Assembly (NCBI RefSeq): GCF_018613715.1
Contig: NZ_JAGGPT010000007.1
Coordinates: forward strand, 346,925 to 410,924
From: Chryseobacterium sp. ISL-6
Lineage (GTDB): Bacteria > Bacteroidota > Bacteroidia > Flavobacteriales > Weeksellaceae
Length of the DNA: 64,000 bases
Reading direction: 5' to 3'
Shown one piece after another: positions 21,301-27,426 of this stretch. The translations under genes and the position numbers were made by a program. The first letter of the stretch is position 1. Every line of letters begins with the position of its first letter. The notes below the pieces were generated by a model. It was not told the DNA's origin and did no database searches. It saw nothing but the letters and a program-made list of their open reading frames with translations.

Positions 21301-22163
21301 TCTGCATACAATACCGCTTTAGCAAAATCGAAATATGTTTTTGCATTTTGGTTGGGATCTGGCATTAACTCACCATTTGAATTGGTTATCCAAGGTTTTA
21401 AAATATTCCTTGGAAATTCAATTGAGGCAGATGTTTCAAGTGTAATTAGTGCCTTCGGCTTTATAAGATTTAAAATATATTCTTCTATATCTCCTGGAAG
21501 AATATTTTTAAAAAATCTTTGTAAATTAGATTTTGTTTGAGATAAGTTTCCATTTTCCAATATGTATGTACTAAACACAGCAATCATCGCCCCCTCTTCA
21601 TATAAAGAGTTTAAAGAGTCCGCAAGATCTTTAAGCATATTATAAGACAATGTTGGAGATGGTATTGATAACCCTAATGAAGAATTAATATCGTTTACAA
21701 ACTGCTGAATTGAGTTGCCATTTGAATTAATAAAAATATTAATTGCCTCGTTAATAACCTTTTCATCTGTAAGGTTAAGACTTTTCATGGCTACTTTAAA
21801 AATTTCCTTAGGTGAAAACGAAAAGTTATCCAAATTAAATTGCGAAATATAAGCTAAAATAGGCCAGTTATATTGTACTGTTACCGGAAAAGAAGAAATG
21901 TTATTATTCTGAAAATCTCTATTAAGTATAAATTTAAGGCCATATATCAAATCAAACTGAATTCTTTCTTTTGAAACTATATTTAAACTATGAAATGCAC
22001 TATCTCCTAGTAAGCTAGAACTTGTTTGATAATCTTTATAGTATACACTTTTAAAAATATTTTGTGAAAGATTTTTCACAAAGCCTAATTCACTTGGTAT
22101 ACTGTCTAGAGTAATTAGGCTGGATAATTGAGGATAATATGGTTGTGATGTTGGTATTGGCAT
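15324..22163 (-). CDS. Giant 2279-aa beta-rich protein of unknown function
   Basis: 2279 residues, no signal peptide. Residues 1 to about 300 are polar and partly helical. From about 480 to 1100 a very regular amphipathic beta-strand region follows, with many short alternating strands rich in Gly and aromatic residues (GGVSIGVAGIDARGDGIKYY; FNNPSAWYINFGTK; LKILFFKISFSVKVELKWEF). It resembles long beta-groove or barrel-like proteins; DUF6603 comes to mind, unverified. Residues about 1500-1750 are helical with two CVDQKxC motifs near 1634 and 1731. The C-terminal 500 residues are again beta-rich. Base composition is lower in G+C over the first 300 codons than over the middle. It is sandwiched between a putative metalloprotease locus and the 1595-aa giant. 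Confidence 0.75.
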   Translation of the reverse strand: MPIPTSQPYYPQLSSLITLDSIPSELGFVKNLSQNIFKSVYYKDYQTSSSLLGDSAFHSLNIVSKERIQFDLIYGLKFILNRDFQNNNISSFPVTVQYNWPILAYISQFNLDNFSFSPKEIFKVAMKSLNLTDEKVINEAINIFINSNGNSIQQFVNDINSSLGLSIPSPTLSYNMLKDLADSLNSLYEEGAMIAVFSTYILENGNLSQTKSNLQRFFKNILPGDIEEYILNLIKPKALITLETSASIEFPRNILKPWITNSNGELMPDPNQNAKTYFDFAKAVLYADTISGVGYDLDIAGTLSNPYSEIGNTGLLVQLESLKLDLSKTKNIPEADAYGYSPDFTGVYARAISITLPPKWFYDESNPPTTSTTTLRLGGYDLLVGTGGVSGTIMLESVPVASQGTSFEYYNDKFVFNYPILVYDKNTQGEIVKVVIDDYQKLKDVLGDMNASSDAPFPFHFPLSLTPLGQTDPLFFDKAENYQNYLSTLRGNSDMLWKRLGGENGFQVGFKSFDVTLNQNSIVSSNIKGGLRIPKFKYPDDVPVFGGQEVQIEVDGHIEADGDFRLSASTIPPFPIQLGNVFKLHLSSVELGKEDGKFFIGASADVEFLGTFGELLKGQTLSISTLRIYSDGSIDFRVNGGNMTLPKPIKIPIGPVEVSVTAIHFGSHERVKNGVTRKYNYFGFDGGVSIGVAGIDARGDGIKYYYTIDDDVTQNKLHDSYLHIQTIHVDMVIPANSSDPTVSIKGWLSIPEPGEFQEYQGGVSLKVKNPRITGGVDMRLAPKYPAFLIDANIELPNPIALGPVSIYGFRGLLGYRYVAEKKAINMTSENTWYEYYTAPARGVGVKKFSRPDQTEQYSFPFSLGVGALLGDTMANGNIISANAMLLLSLPSMVMVDARMKLLSSRVTYQDDPPFFAFFIFGDNSLEFGFGADYKFPEESGDIIKLYAEIQAGFFFNNPSAWYINFGTKQNPIQAKLLKDLFTLKAFLMISGKGIEAGARGEFRFDRKFGPVKIFVLAYLELGGKISFQKPQMGAYFEAGLAIDIDVKIIRIYAAVTILLAVESPKPFLIYGAFSVAFKLKILFFKISFSVKVELKWEFNKTVERDPVNPFTEIQDQTDSLVKGVSMLTNETFDLQQVSPDTIPAFNSIKNVVPLDTYIDIKTTKGLRPNTVTNSVIGGYTSAAGNSVDLIPPDKVMKGLELRQVKHQYSLEKIEILGNDGTSGWVPYDPFKAMEPNNPELNNLKVGQWQKKDNQYNAIRLLGMTPFSYTEQGNPGWFIPEQYGVLASTLFCEGQHIESSVSDFLEKPLNTLYYASTSNFFQSEGASYQISGDVQYTVDSNGNPVMQGDHAQVSDEINLYGFNQSLLFKNHSSLTIMLPNPSKEVSLKLSTYSTGVTVAYYSPLVDLTNTQSVVQYDVQDKYYSKDELQNPISPDNIPTNGITKIVITPDVTDNAQIDLVLQQMAVLMDQGYQIALDNGGIVDPVLPSDPALYAELEYQLAQLQSQGCEGTRKEKYEIVCKIYPELVKYYNNNFILPFDRKNPSPGVKEYNYVRMINENIESGTYDYILDILQSSGIPSDLLIINVEQYNKYLLDLKEYINGNPDNNPEIIARFEILKTKLKQINNLLQRMNLCVDQKLCNLATNLSAQEFGEFSADPVVSNSPLLNAYYIFIKENPGYEYLNEILRRQIVTIETIIKGGWNDYSFFKTLFDNACREIISILKDLGNCVDQKKCFTLFHEIKWMSVEDYAYNVDIPTQDAITQDAQAAVTALTKSVQPIWRPDTSYYVRFKLKDTVDNGLNAKEYSYAYTFRTGGPLGFFHLDKDATYGEIKLKDQNGADVILEDTTGEIRDTNGTVIDHQTPHPDQYPHTSLRAYIDYQRSYPNADGNIVSAKPLFYDDETTKISLYFTSSYVSKLLGGWEKYGDMEKLGGAMKIIIKDPVEGISIINPPILDATYQDIVTSPVDIPQTFEEWANDDNPAIPPVMNQYFNLLNSGVNCTGIITMVKPKSTYRIATPKKLKPQKLYTAQVLNFYWGTDTIDLANITEQIKQDYAKEVHKFVFQTSRYKDFEAQVSSYLIDYKDENGLDKKKPAVYSIEKSLTADKINAAWDIINTDPKNVCTNPLSQAIAMQYQHPFDRIVQGLFGVTPQEDAPTTEFNKIIDPATGKVIAILVRNPEPFNHPKIPIENINRVKGSTVDLNDPKNQGMIEVVKPNSSGKLLPDSNYSMIYSKDYAQALIMNTGNSIVENEMNFQFIYKVWNGDKYDISKTIVAKNIKINE

Positions 22164-22173
22164 AATTATTTTT

Positions 22174-23217
22174 TTAATTAGTCTTTAGTCTCCTTAGTAT
22201 TAATTCATTGAAGTCTTTTATAAACTGTTCTTCACCATCTATACTTCGAGGATAGTTATTAATATCTATTAGTATTTTTCCTGTATGATCGTCCAAAAGC
22301 ATTAATATTGGCTTTATCCTATTGTTATTATAATGAGATCTTATTAGCCATGTTTTTCCTACATATTGTTGATAACTTTCTCCAGAATTTAATCCATCAC
22401 TTTTTATAAAAATAAGATTTGTAGAATCTTCAATTTTTAAATAATTCTTTATTATATTTTGGATATCTTTTTCTTGAAGATTGTACGTACTATCAATTTG
22501 AAAAATTTCCTTTCGTTTATCCAAATATTCTCCCCACTTAGAAGGAAAATTAGGATCAGAGTCAAATGATTTAGAAACAATTTCACGTGTTTCATCAGAA
22601 ACCAAAACTAACAAGTGGTGATCTTTTTCTTTTATATAAAACTCCCAATAATTACCGTAAGGAGTTACATATTTATATATAGAAACCGCTTTCTCTATAA
22701 AGTTTTTAATTGTATTTTTATTAATATTATTCTTATCAAGAATATTAATAAAATCTTCAAACTTTAATTTGAATAAGTTATCTCCTATGTTTTCAATTTT
22801 TAATGGCTTTTTATTTCTTTGAAGAGGAAAAATTAGCTGGTCTATATTATAAGTTGAATATTTATAAACTAATTGTTTTTTTCTAAGATTCCCCTTTTTA
22901 TCAAAAGAATTCTCAATCGTCCATGTTGGAAATATGATCTTTACACAAGAATTATCTTTAGGAAACACACGAGCATTTTCATGTACAATAAATAATTTAT
23001 TTTTTTCATCAAATTGTCCTACTAAACCATTATATTTATTATTAAAAAAAGCAACTGTATCTTTTATATTAATTTTGTTAGGTTCAATTGAAAGACCAAT
23101 TTTTTTATCGTAAGAACTATAATAACTCTCTATTTTTTCATTACAGCTTTCATTATTGGATGTCTGACAAAAAAATATTTGCGACAAAAAAGAACATACT
23201 ATTACATAAGACTTCAT
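22174..23217 (-). CDS. Exported 347-aa protein of unknown function
   Basis: 347 residues with an N-terminal hydrophobic stretch (SYVIVCSFLSQIFF) followed by polar sequence, as in a signal peptide. A Cys directly after it is a poor lipobox. It is the only member of the cluster with an export signal. The rest is Lys- and Asn-rich mixed alpha/beta sequence (YKYVTPYGNYWEFYIKEKD; GKTWLIRSHYNNNRIKPILM) with no motif I recognise. It is 6 bp from the gene before it and 10 bp from the gene after it, so clearly in the operon. Strikingly AT-rich, like the upstream metzincin gene. Confidence 0.7.
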   Translation of the reverse strand: MKSYVIVCSFLSQIFFCQTSNNESCNEKIESYYSSYDKKIGLSIEPNKINIKDTVAFFNNKYNGLVGQFDEKNKLFIVHENARVFPKDNSCVKIIFPTWTIENSFDKKGNLRKKQLVYKYSTYNIDQLIFPLQRNKKPLKIENIGDNLFKLKFEDFINILDKNNINKNTIKNFIEKAVSIYKYVTPYGNYWEFYIKEKDHHLLVLVSDETREIVSKSFDSDPNFPSKWGEYLDKRKEIFQIDSTYNLQEKDIQNIIKNYLKIEDSTNLIFIKSDGLNSGESYQQYVGKTWLIRSHYNNNRIKPILMLLDDHTGKILIDINNYPRSIDGEEQFIKDFNELILRRLKTN

Positions 23218-23223
23218 ATATTT

Positions 23224-26200
23224 TTAATTTTTTAATGTGTTACGTCTGGCAATAATCCACTGCCAAAAAAATGTACCTTGTATAAATTGGTTTAACATAA
23301 ATTCATCATTATGATAATCCATTAAATTATTAGTAAGAGTTTGTTTTAAAGATATTAAAGCTTTTTTATCAATTTCATAACCAGTAAATGTGTGTTCCAC
23401 ACCAATTGCATGAAAAAATTCATGTGCAATCGCTGTTCTAGTATTATCTAGTATTGGATCGAAAATTAATGCTATTTTCTTTTCTTCAATAGTAGAACCT
23501 CCAATTCTTGATAGAACTGTATCCCCCCTACATGGATCAATCATTAAAAATATTTTAACATATCCATGATATTGTGTTTTAAAATCACTCAGATATTCAA
23601 AAATAGTTTTTCCATTTATCTTATCTTCCGTATTTACGGTTTTATCCGAATAAAGATAGTCCGTTATTGAAACATTTAAAGAATCAGTATATTTTTCAAT
23701 CTTTATATTTGCATGACTACTAAATATTCCTAAATTCTCATCATCAAAAGGGTGAAGATTGCGTATTCCTGCATCTGTTTTAACATTTATAAAAACAGTT
23801 TTTTGTTTTTGTGTTAGCTTAGAATCGTTTGGCAATATATACAATTTACCAGCTAATAAACCATCTGCTTCAGCCGTAATAATTGAAGTTTTTTCTAATG
23901 GTTTAATATTTTCAATTTCAAGAGTAAGCCATTTAAAGCTATTAACATTAGCAGAATTGATCGAAATATATTTTCGCCCTTTTTCATCGCTTTTTACTAT
24001 TGGTACAACTGATCCATTATCAATTTTTAACATTTTAAAATATCCTATATCAAAATATAATCTTAAAGCAGTTGGTTTCTTAAAACAACTTACTTTTAAA
24101 TTAATTTTAAATTTAGTAATTACATTTACACCAGTTATATTAGGAATGCTTAGCCAACTTGGTGCATAATCTTTATCATAATCTGCAGCTGTTATCGCAG
24201 CCAATTTCCAATTTGTTGGAATAATTTTATATAATCCTTTTGCTTTTATATATAAATGTGGTTTTAATAAAAAACCAGAAGAACTATTAGGATCACTAGA
24301 GTCACCTTCTCCTATCAATGAAAATAAACTCTTATCATAAATTTCATATATTGGATCTGGATCTGGCGTGATTTGACTATCACCCTTCCTTAGCCAATCG
24401 AACCCGTATAAAACATTTTTATCTGAATATCTTGTATCTAAAGCATTTGAGCCTGTATAAGTATATAATCTCATCCAATTATTTTCAGGCCTAAAATCTA
24501 CCGTAGTATTAGCAAATTCATCATAATATTCAAAACTATCAGTATAGTCTTTAGTAAAAAAGAACATTTCATCGATTGTATACAAATAAATTTTCTTATC
24601 AGGTGAAGGAGTCGTAGTTAGGACAACATTTCCTTGTTCATCATCATATTTTATTTGTATCTCATATTTTCCAAAACTTTTGGGATCCACTGACTCATTA
24701 GCCCCAAAATCAATAAACAAATTTGTATTATAGAGATTTGAGCCTGTTGGAAAAACTCTAGATATTAAATCAGCATAATTTTTTTGAGTAATACCTAAAA
24801 TAAAATAATCTAATGTAAAAATATTAGCATCACTACGAAACACTAATGACTTAATTTTTTCACTACCATCATTAAATTCGCCTCTCCAAATTTCTCCATC
24901 CTCAACTCCCATTACATTCTTACAAAAGTCTTTTGAAGTTTTCTTTTCAATTGCAGTATTATAATAACCGGCACTTAGATATGGTGGATATTTTAATTCA
25001 TAAAAAGAATCAGCTGGTATGTTGGACGCCTTTGGAAGTAACATATAGGTTCTTAACTGTTTTAAATTTGAAGGATCTGTTTTATCAATTATTCCTTTCA
25101 TATTATAAACACCTAAGTCAATTCCTTTTTCAATAATAATAGGTCTTAAATGGCTAATCCAGCTTATTTTATTACTTGGAGTAAAGTCAGCATCTTCAAA
25201 AATCGTTTCAAGGTTTATAGGACCAAAAAAATCGTTGAGAACATTGCCTGATTTTTCAAAAAAATCTATATAAATAAGTTGGGATACGTTATTATCTATT
25301 ACATAATCGTTAAATAAGAATTTAAAATATTGTGGACTTTGTAACAAATAACCTGATCTTGGTTCATATTGAAGAAGGGTATTAGGTTTTATCTCTTGTA
25401 ATAAGATGTTGCTAGAGATATGCGAAGGTAATCCTCCTGAAAAATATAATCCATAAATTCCAACATCACTTGTTTTTACTATTAGAGGCCAGTTATGTTC
25501 ATTTTTGAAAAGCTCATTTCCCCAACTAGTAGAATTATTAATGTTATTTGATCTATAGATATTCTTTTCTGTGTCGGGTTTATAAAATTTATATGACCTA
25601 TTTCTATCACTTTTTATATAAATATATATTTTATTCTTATTAATAAACTTTGAAACAAAATTGTTATATATATCAGATGGAATTTTATAAGGAGTACTTA
25701 TATTTCCATTTTTTAAGTTTACAATTCCATCTTTTTCATTGGTTATGTGTAAACCATAAAATGATGCAGGATCAATGAACTTATAAATATTTTCTTTAAA
25801 TATTTTAGAATTAATATTATTATTTTTTTTTCCTCCAAAAATTTTAATCTCTGGATTATTTGGATTAGAAGGGTGATCCTGGTCAGCTTTTAAAATACAC
25901 GAAGTAGCTGTTGCGAAATCTAAATTAAAATCTAATCCTGTATCCGATTTTGTTTGGGAGAACTCTCCTTCATCAAGAACTATTTCAAATCCACCAAAAC
26001 CATTAATAAAATTTCCAATATGTGTTCCTCCTTTTACTTCTAATAAATTATACCCGTCTTTAATAAAGAATTTTTTTATAATTTCAGAAGCTGGATCTGT
26101 TGAAACATTTAGATATCCTATTTTATCAACAGTTAAGTTTTCATTTGTTCCATTAAATTCAGTGTAAGAATCCCAAACATTAGTTAAGAAGCTTAGAATA

Positions 26201-26520
26201 GTTGGATCATTTAGCTGCCTACTTCCATTAACATCTTTGAAAAGATCACTTGCGTTAATGCCCCTATAAACAAAATATTTAATTTTGAGTCCCACACCTA
26301 TGTCCTTTTTAGGTTTTAATATGATATTTACTTTATCAATGGTTTCTCCATATTTAGCAAAAAATAAAAAACCATCGGCTACTGCATAAGCTGGTAAATT
26401 TCCAGCAACACCTGTTGTTATCTGGAACTCATTTTGGTTTATTGATCCAAATGCTTTATTATTTATAAAAGATGAACTAGTAAAAAAATAAGAATCAGGT
26501 GATTTTGCATTTATTGACAT
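23224..26520 (-). CDS. Large protein with C-terminal metzincin-type zinc protease site
   Basis: 1098 residues, no signal peptide; first gene of the seven-gene cluster. Near the C-terminus AIAHEFFHAIGVEHTF holds the full HExxHxxGxxH zinc motif (His1033, Glu1034, His1037, His1043). A candidate Met-turn, NLMDY, has Met1067, as in metzincins. The N-terminus has KVNIILKP...IKYFVYRGI (about 64-90), a pattern I recall in uncharacterised Bacteroidetes proteins. About 900 residues between these are beta-rich and unassigned; they may be a delivery or binding region. The zinc site is complete, so activity is plausible. Substrate unknown. Whether it matures the other cluster proteins or is an effector cannot be told. 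Confidence 0.8.
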   Translation of the reverse strand: MSINAKSPDSYFFTSSSFINNKAFGSINQNEFQITTGVAGNLPAYAVADGFLFFAKYGETIDKVNIILKPKKDIGVGLKIKYFVYRGINASDLFKDVNGSRQLNDPTILSFLTNVWDSYTEFNGTNENLTVDKIGYLNVSTDPASEIIKKFFIKDGYNLLEVKGGTHIGNFINGFGGFEIVLDEGEFSQTKSDTGLDFNLDFATATSCILKADQDHPSNPNNPEIKIFGGKKNNNINSKIFKENIYKFIDPASFYGLHITNEKDGIVNLKNGNISTPYKIPSDIYNNFVSKFINKNKIYIYIKSDRNRSYKFYKPDTEKNIYRSNNINNSTSWGNELFKNEHNWPLIVKTSDVGIYGLYFSGGLPSHISSNILLQEIKPNTLLQYEPRSGYLLQSPQYFKFLFNDYVIDNNVSQLIYIDFFEKSGNVLNDFFGPINLETIFEDADFTPSNKISWISHLRPIIIEKGIDLGVYNMKGIIDKTDPSNLKQLRTYMLLPKASNIPADSFYELKYPPYLSAGYYNTAIEKKTSKDFCKNVMGVEDGEIWRGEFNDGSEKIKSLVFRSDANIFTLDYFILGITQKNYADLISRVFPTGSNLYNTNLFIDFGANESVDPKSFGKYEIQIKYDDEQGNVVLTTTPSPDKKIYLYTIDEMFFFTKDYTDSFEYYDEFANTTVDFRPENNWMRLYTYTGSNALDTRYSDKNVLYGFDWLRKGDSQITPDPDPIYEIYDKSLFSLIGEGDSSDPNSSSGFLLKPHLYIKAKGLYKIIPTNWKLAAITAADYDKDYAPSWLSIPNITGVNVITKFKINLKVSCFKKPTALRLYFDIGYFKMLKIDNGSVVPIVKSDEKGRKYISINSANVNSFKWLTLEIENIKPLEKTSIITAEADGLLAGKLYILPNDSKLTQKQKTVFINVKTDAGIRNLHPFDDENLGIFSSHANIKIEKYTDSLNVSITDYLYSDKTVNTEDKINGKTIFEYLSDFKTQYHGYVKIFLMIDPCRGDTVLSRIGGSTIEEKKIALIFDPILDNTRTAIAHEFFHAIGVEHTFTGYEIDKKALISLKQTLTNNLMDYHNDEFMLNQFIQGTFFWQWIIARRNTLKN

Positions 26521-27180
26521 TGTTATAAACTTTAAAAATTAAAAAATAGCTTAAAATCAATAAATTTCTAATCATGAAATTTATCAATCTTTGTTTTCGT
26601 ATTAACATATTTCGATTAGTATTTTAAATTCTTGTAAGAAGGGTAAACTACATTATATTCTATAAGAATTGATTGGTTATTAAATTGATTCATAATTGAT
26701 TTAGTGTTTTGATTGTTAAATATATTAATTTACTTCATAGAAAAGTGAATAAAAACAAAGAGAAAAAGGATTTATTATTAATCCATTAAATGATAATTGA
26801 ATTTCATTGCATTTTAAAAACAGACTTACCTCTTTATATCACTTATTTCGTTATCTGGAACAAAAGTATCCCTGCTCAACGACAAAACCTGACGTGTTAT
26901 TTTTAAAATCATAAAATTTAATTATCTGATGAACTCGATGAATTTATAGTAGCGCTACTACCCTTCTTCTCTGTTTTTATTCCCTTAATTCTAAAGCAAA
27001 ACTATCCCTGCAAAGCGACAAAACTCGACGTATTAAAATTTTATTTAAGTATTTGAAAGTATTCTCAGGGAGTTTTAGAAGAGTTGGAAGAATAGTAAGT
27101 GCAACAGAGTAAATAACACACTAATAATCAATCAAATAATCATCAAAAAAAATTAATTTCATAAAAAGTCTACTTTTTTA
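26521..27180. other. Long non-coding spacer upstream of the giant-protein operon
   Basis: About 660 bp without a gene, very AT-rich. It should contain the promoter of the minus-strand cluster, but I see no convincing TTG/TAnnTTTG pair there. It includes the dyad TTCTTGTAAGAA near 26628-26639, a small GGATT/AATCC hairpin near 26768-26785, and the direct repeats and palindrome listed separately. Confidence 0.5.
26861..27035. repeat. Diverged 39-bp direct repeat flanking a 14-bp palindrome
   Basis: Copies at 26861-26899 and 26997-27035 match at 32 of 39 positions, sharing TATCCCTGC, CGACAAAAC and GACGT blocks in the same order. Between them lies the perfect palindrome TAGTAGCGCTACTA (26947-26960). 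The copies are 136 bp apart start to start. They could be regulator sites or remnants of a dispersed repeat. Confidence 0.65.
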
Positions 27181-27187
27181 GTGGACT
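27167..27187. promoter_or_regulatory. Operator-like dyad upstream of the methionine operon
   Basis: AGTCTACT (27167-27174), TTTTT, AGTGGACT (27180-27187): an inverted repeat with 7 of 8 pairs. It sits where the -33 region of the promoter with -7 element TATATTTG (27205-27212) would be, so a bound protein would block transcription. The half-site resembles CymR/Rrf2-type boxes of sulfur-metabolism regulators; this is an inference. Confidence 0.5.
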
Positions 27188-27204
27188 AATAGAAATATAT
27201 GTTT

Positions 27205-27212
27205 TATATTTG
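27205..27212 (+). promoter_or_regulatory. Likely -7 promoter element of the leader/methionine operon
   Basis: TATATTTG matches the Bacteroidetes -7 consensus TAnnTTTG and lies 25 bp before the leader-peptide ATG. No good -33 TTG is seen at the usual spacing; that position overlaps the operator-like dyad, so the promoter may be weak or activator-dependent. Confidence 0.55.
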
Positions 27213-27236
27213 CACTCGTATTCAGGAAATAAAAAA

Positions 27237-27338
27237 ATGAAACCGGAATTTAAACATACAGACTCAGCGAATAAACAGATGATCAATAATATGATGATGC
27301 AATGCTGTATGCCTGTATTCCGATATTACTGTGGTTAA
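27237..27338 (+). CDS. Met/Cys-rich leader peptide, putative attenuator of the methionine operon
   Basis: A 33-codon reading frame starts at ATG 27237 after an A-rich stretch and ends at TAA 27336-27338. Its second half reads MINNMMMQCCMPVFRYYCG, with five Met and three Cys in 19 residues. It is followed 28 bp later by an intrinsic terminator and then by DMT-metN-metI-metQ. The arrangement is that of a leader peptide whose translation senses charged tRNA-Met or tRNA-Cys. CCTTAC directly after the stop (27339-27344) repeats the inner 5' arm of the terminator and could pair with GTAAGG in its 3' arm (27382-27387), providing an alternative fold. Confidence 0.7.
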   Translation: MKPEFKHTDSANKQMINNMMMQCCMPVFRYYCG

Positions 27339-27365
27339 CCTTACTATTATTATGACATATTTTAT

Positions 27366-27397
27366 AAGGCCTTACCACGTTGTAAGGCCTTTTTTAT
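27366..27397 (+). terminator. Attenuator/terminator before the methionine operon
   Basis: AAGGCCTTAC (27366-27375) pairs perfectly with GTAAGGCCTT (27382-27391) around CACGTT, followed by a T-rich run. It is a strong intrinsic terminator 30 bp upstream of the first operon gene, so transcription must read through it for the transporter to be made. Confidence 0.85.
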
Positions 27398-27426
27398 TTA
27401 CATGAACAACATAAAAAAAATATACA

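Noticed and set aside
6925..26520. Prophage or complete contractile injection system
   Set aside because: Fibre-like repeats are present, but I found no terminase, portal, capsid, sheath, tube, baseplate or integrase gene in or beside the cluster.
26861..27035. CRISPR array
   Set aside because: Only two diverged 39-bp copies with a 97-bp gap between them and no cas genes.
27181..27426. SAM riboswitch upstream of the methionine operon
   Set aside because: No SAM-I-like core (CTCTTATC...GAGGTGGAGGGA pattern) is visible; the leader frame and terminator explain the region better.
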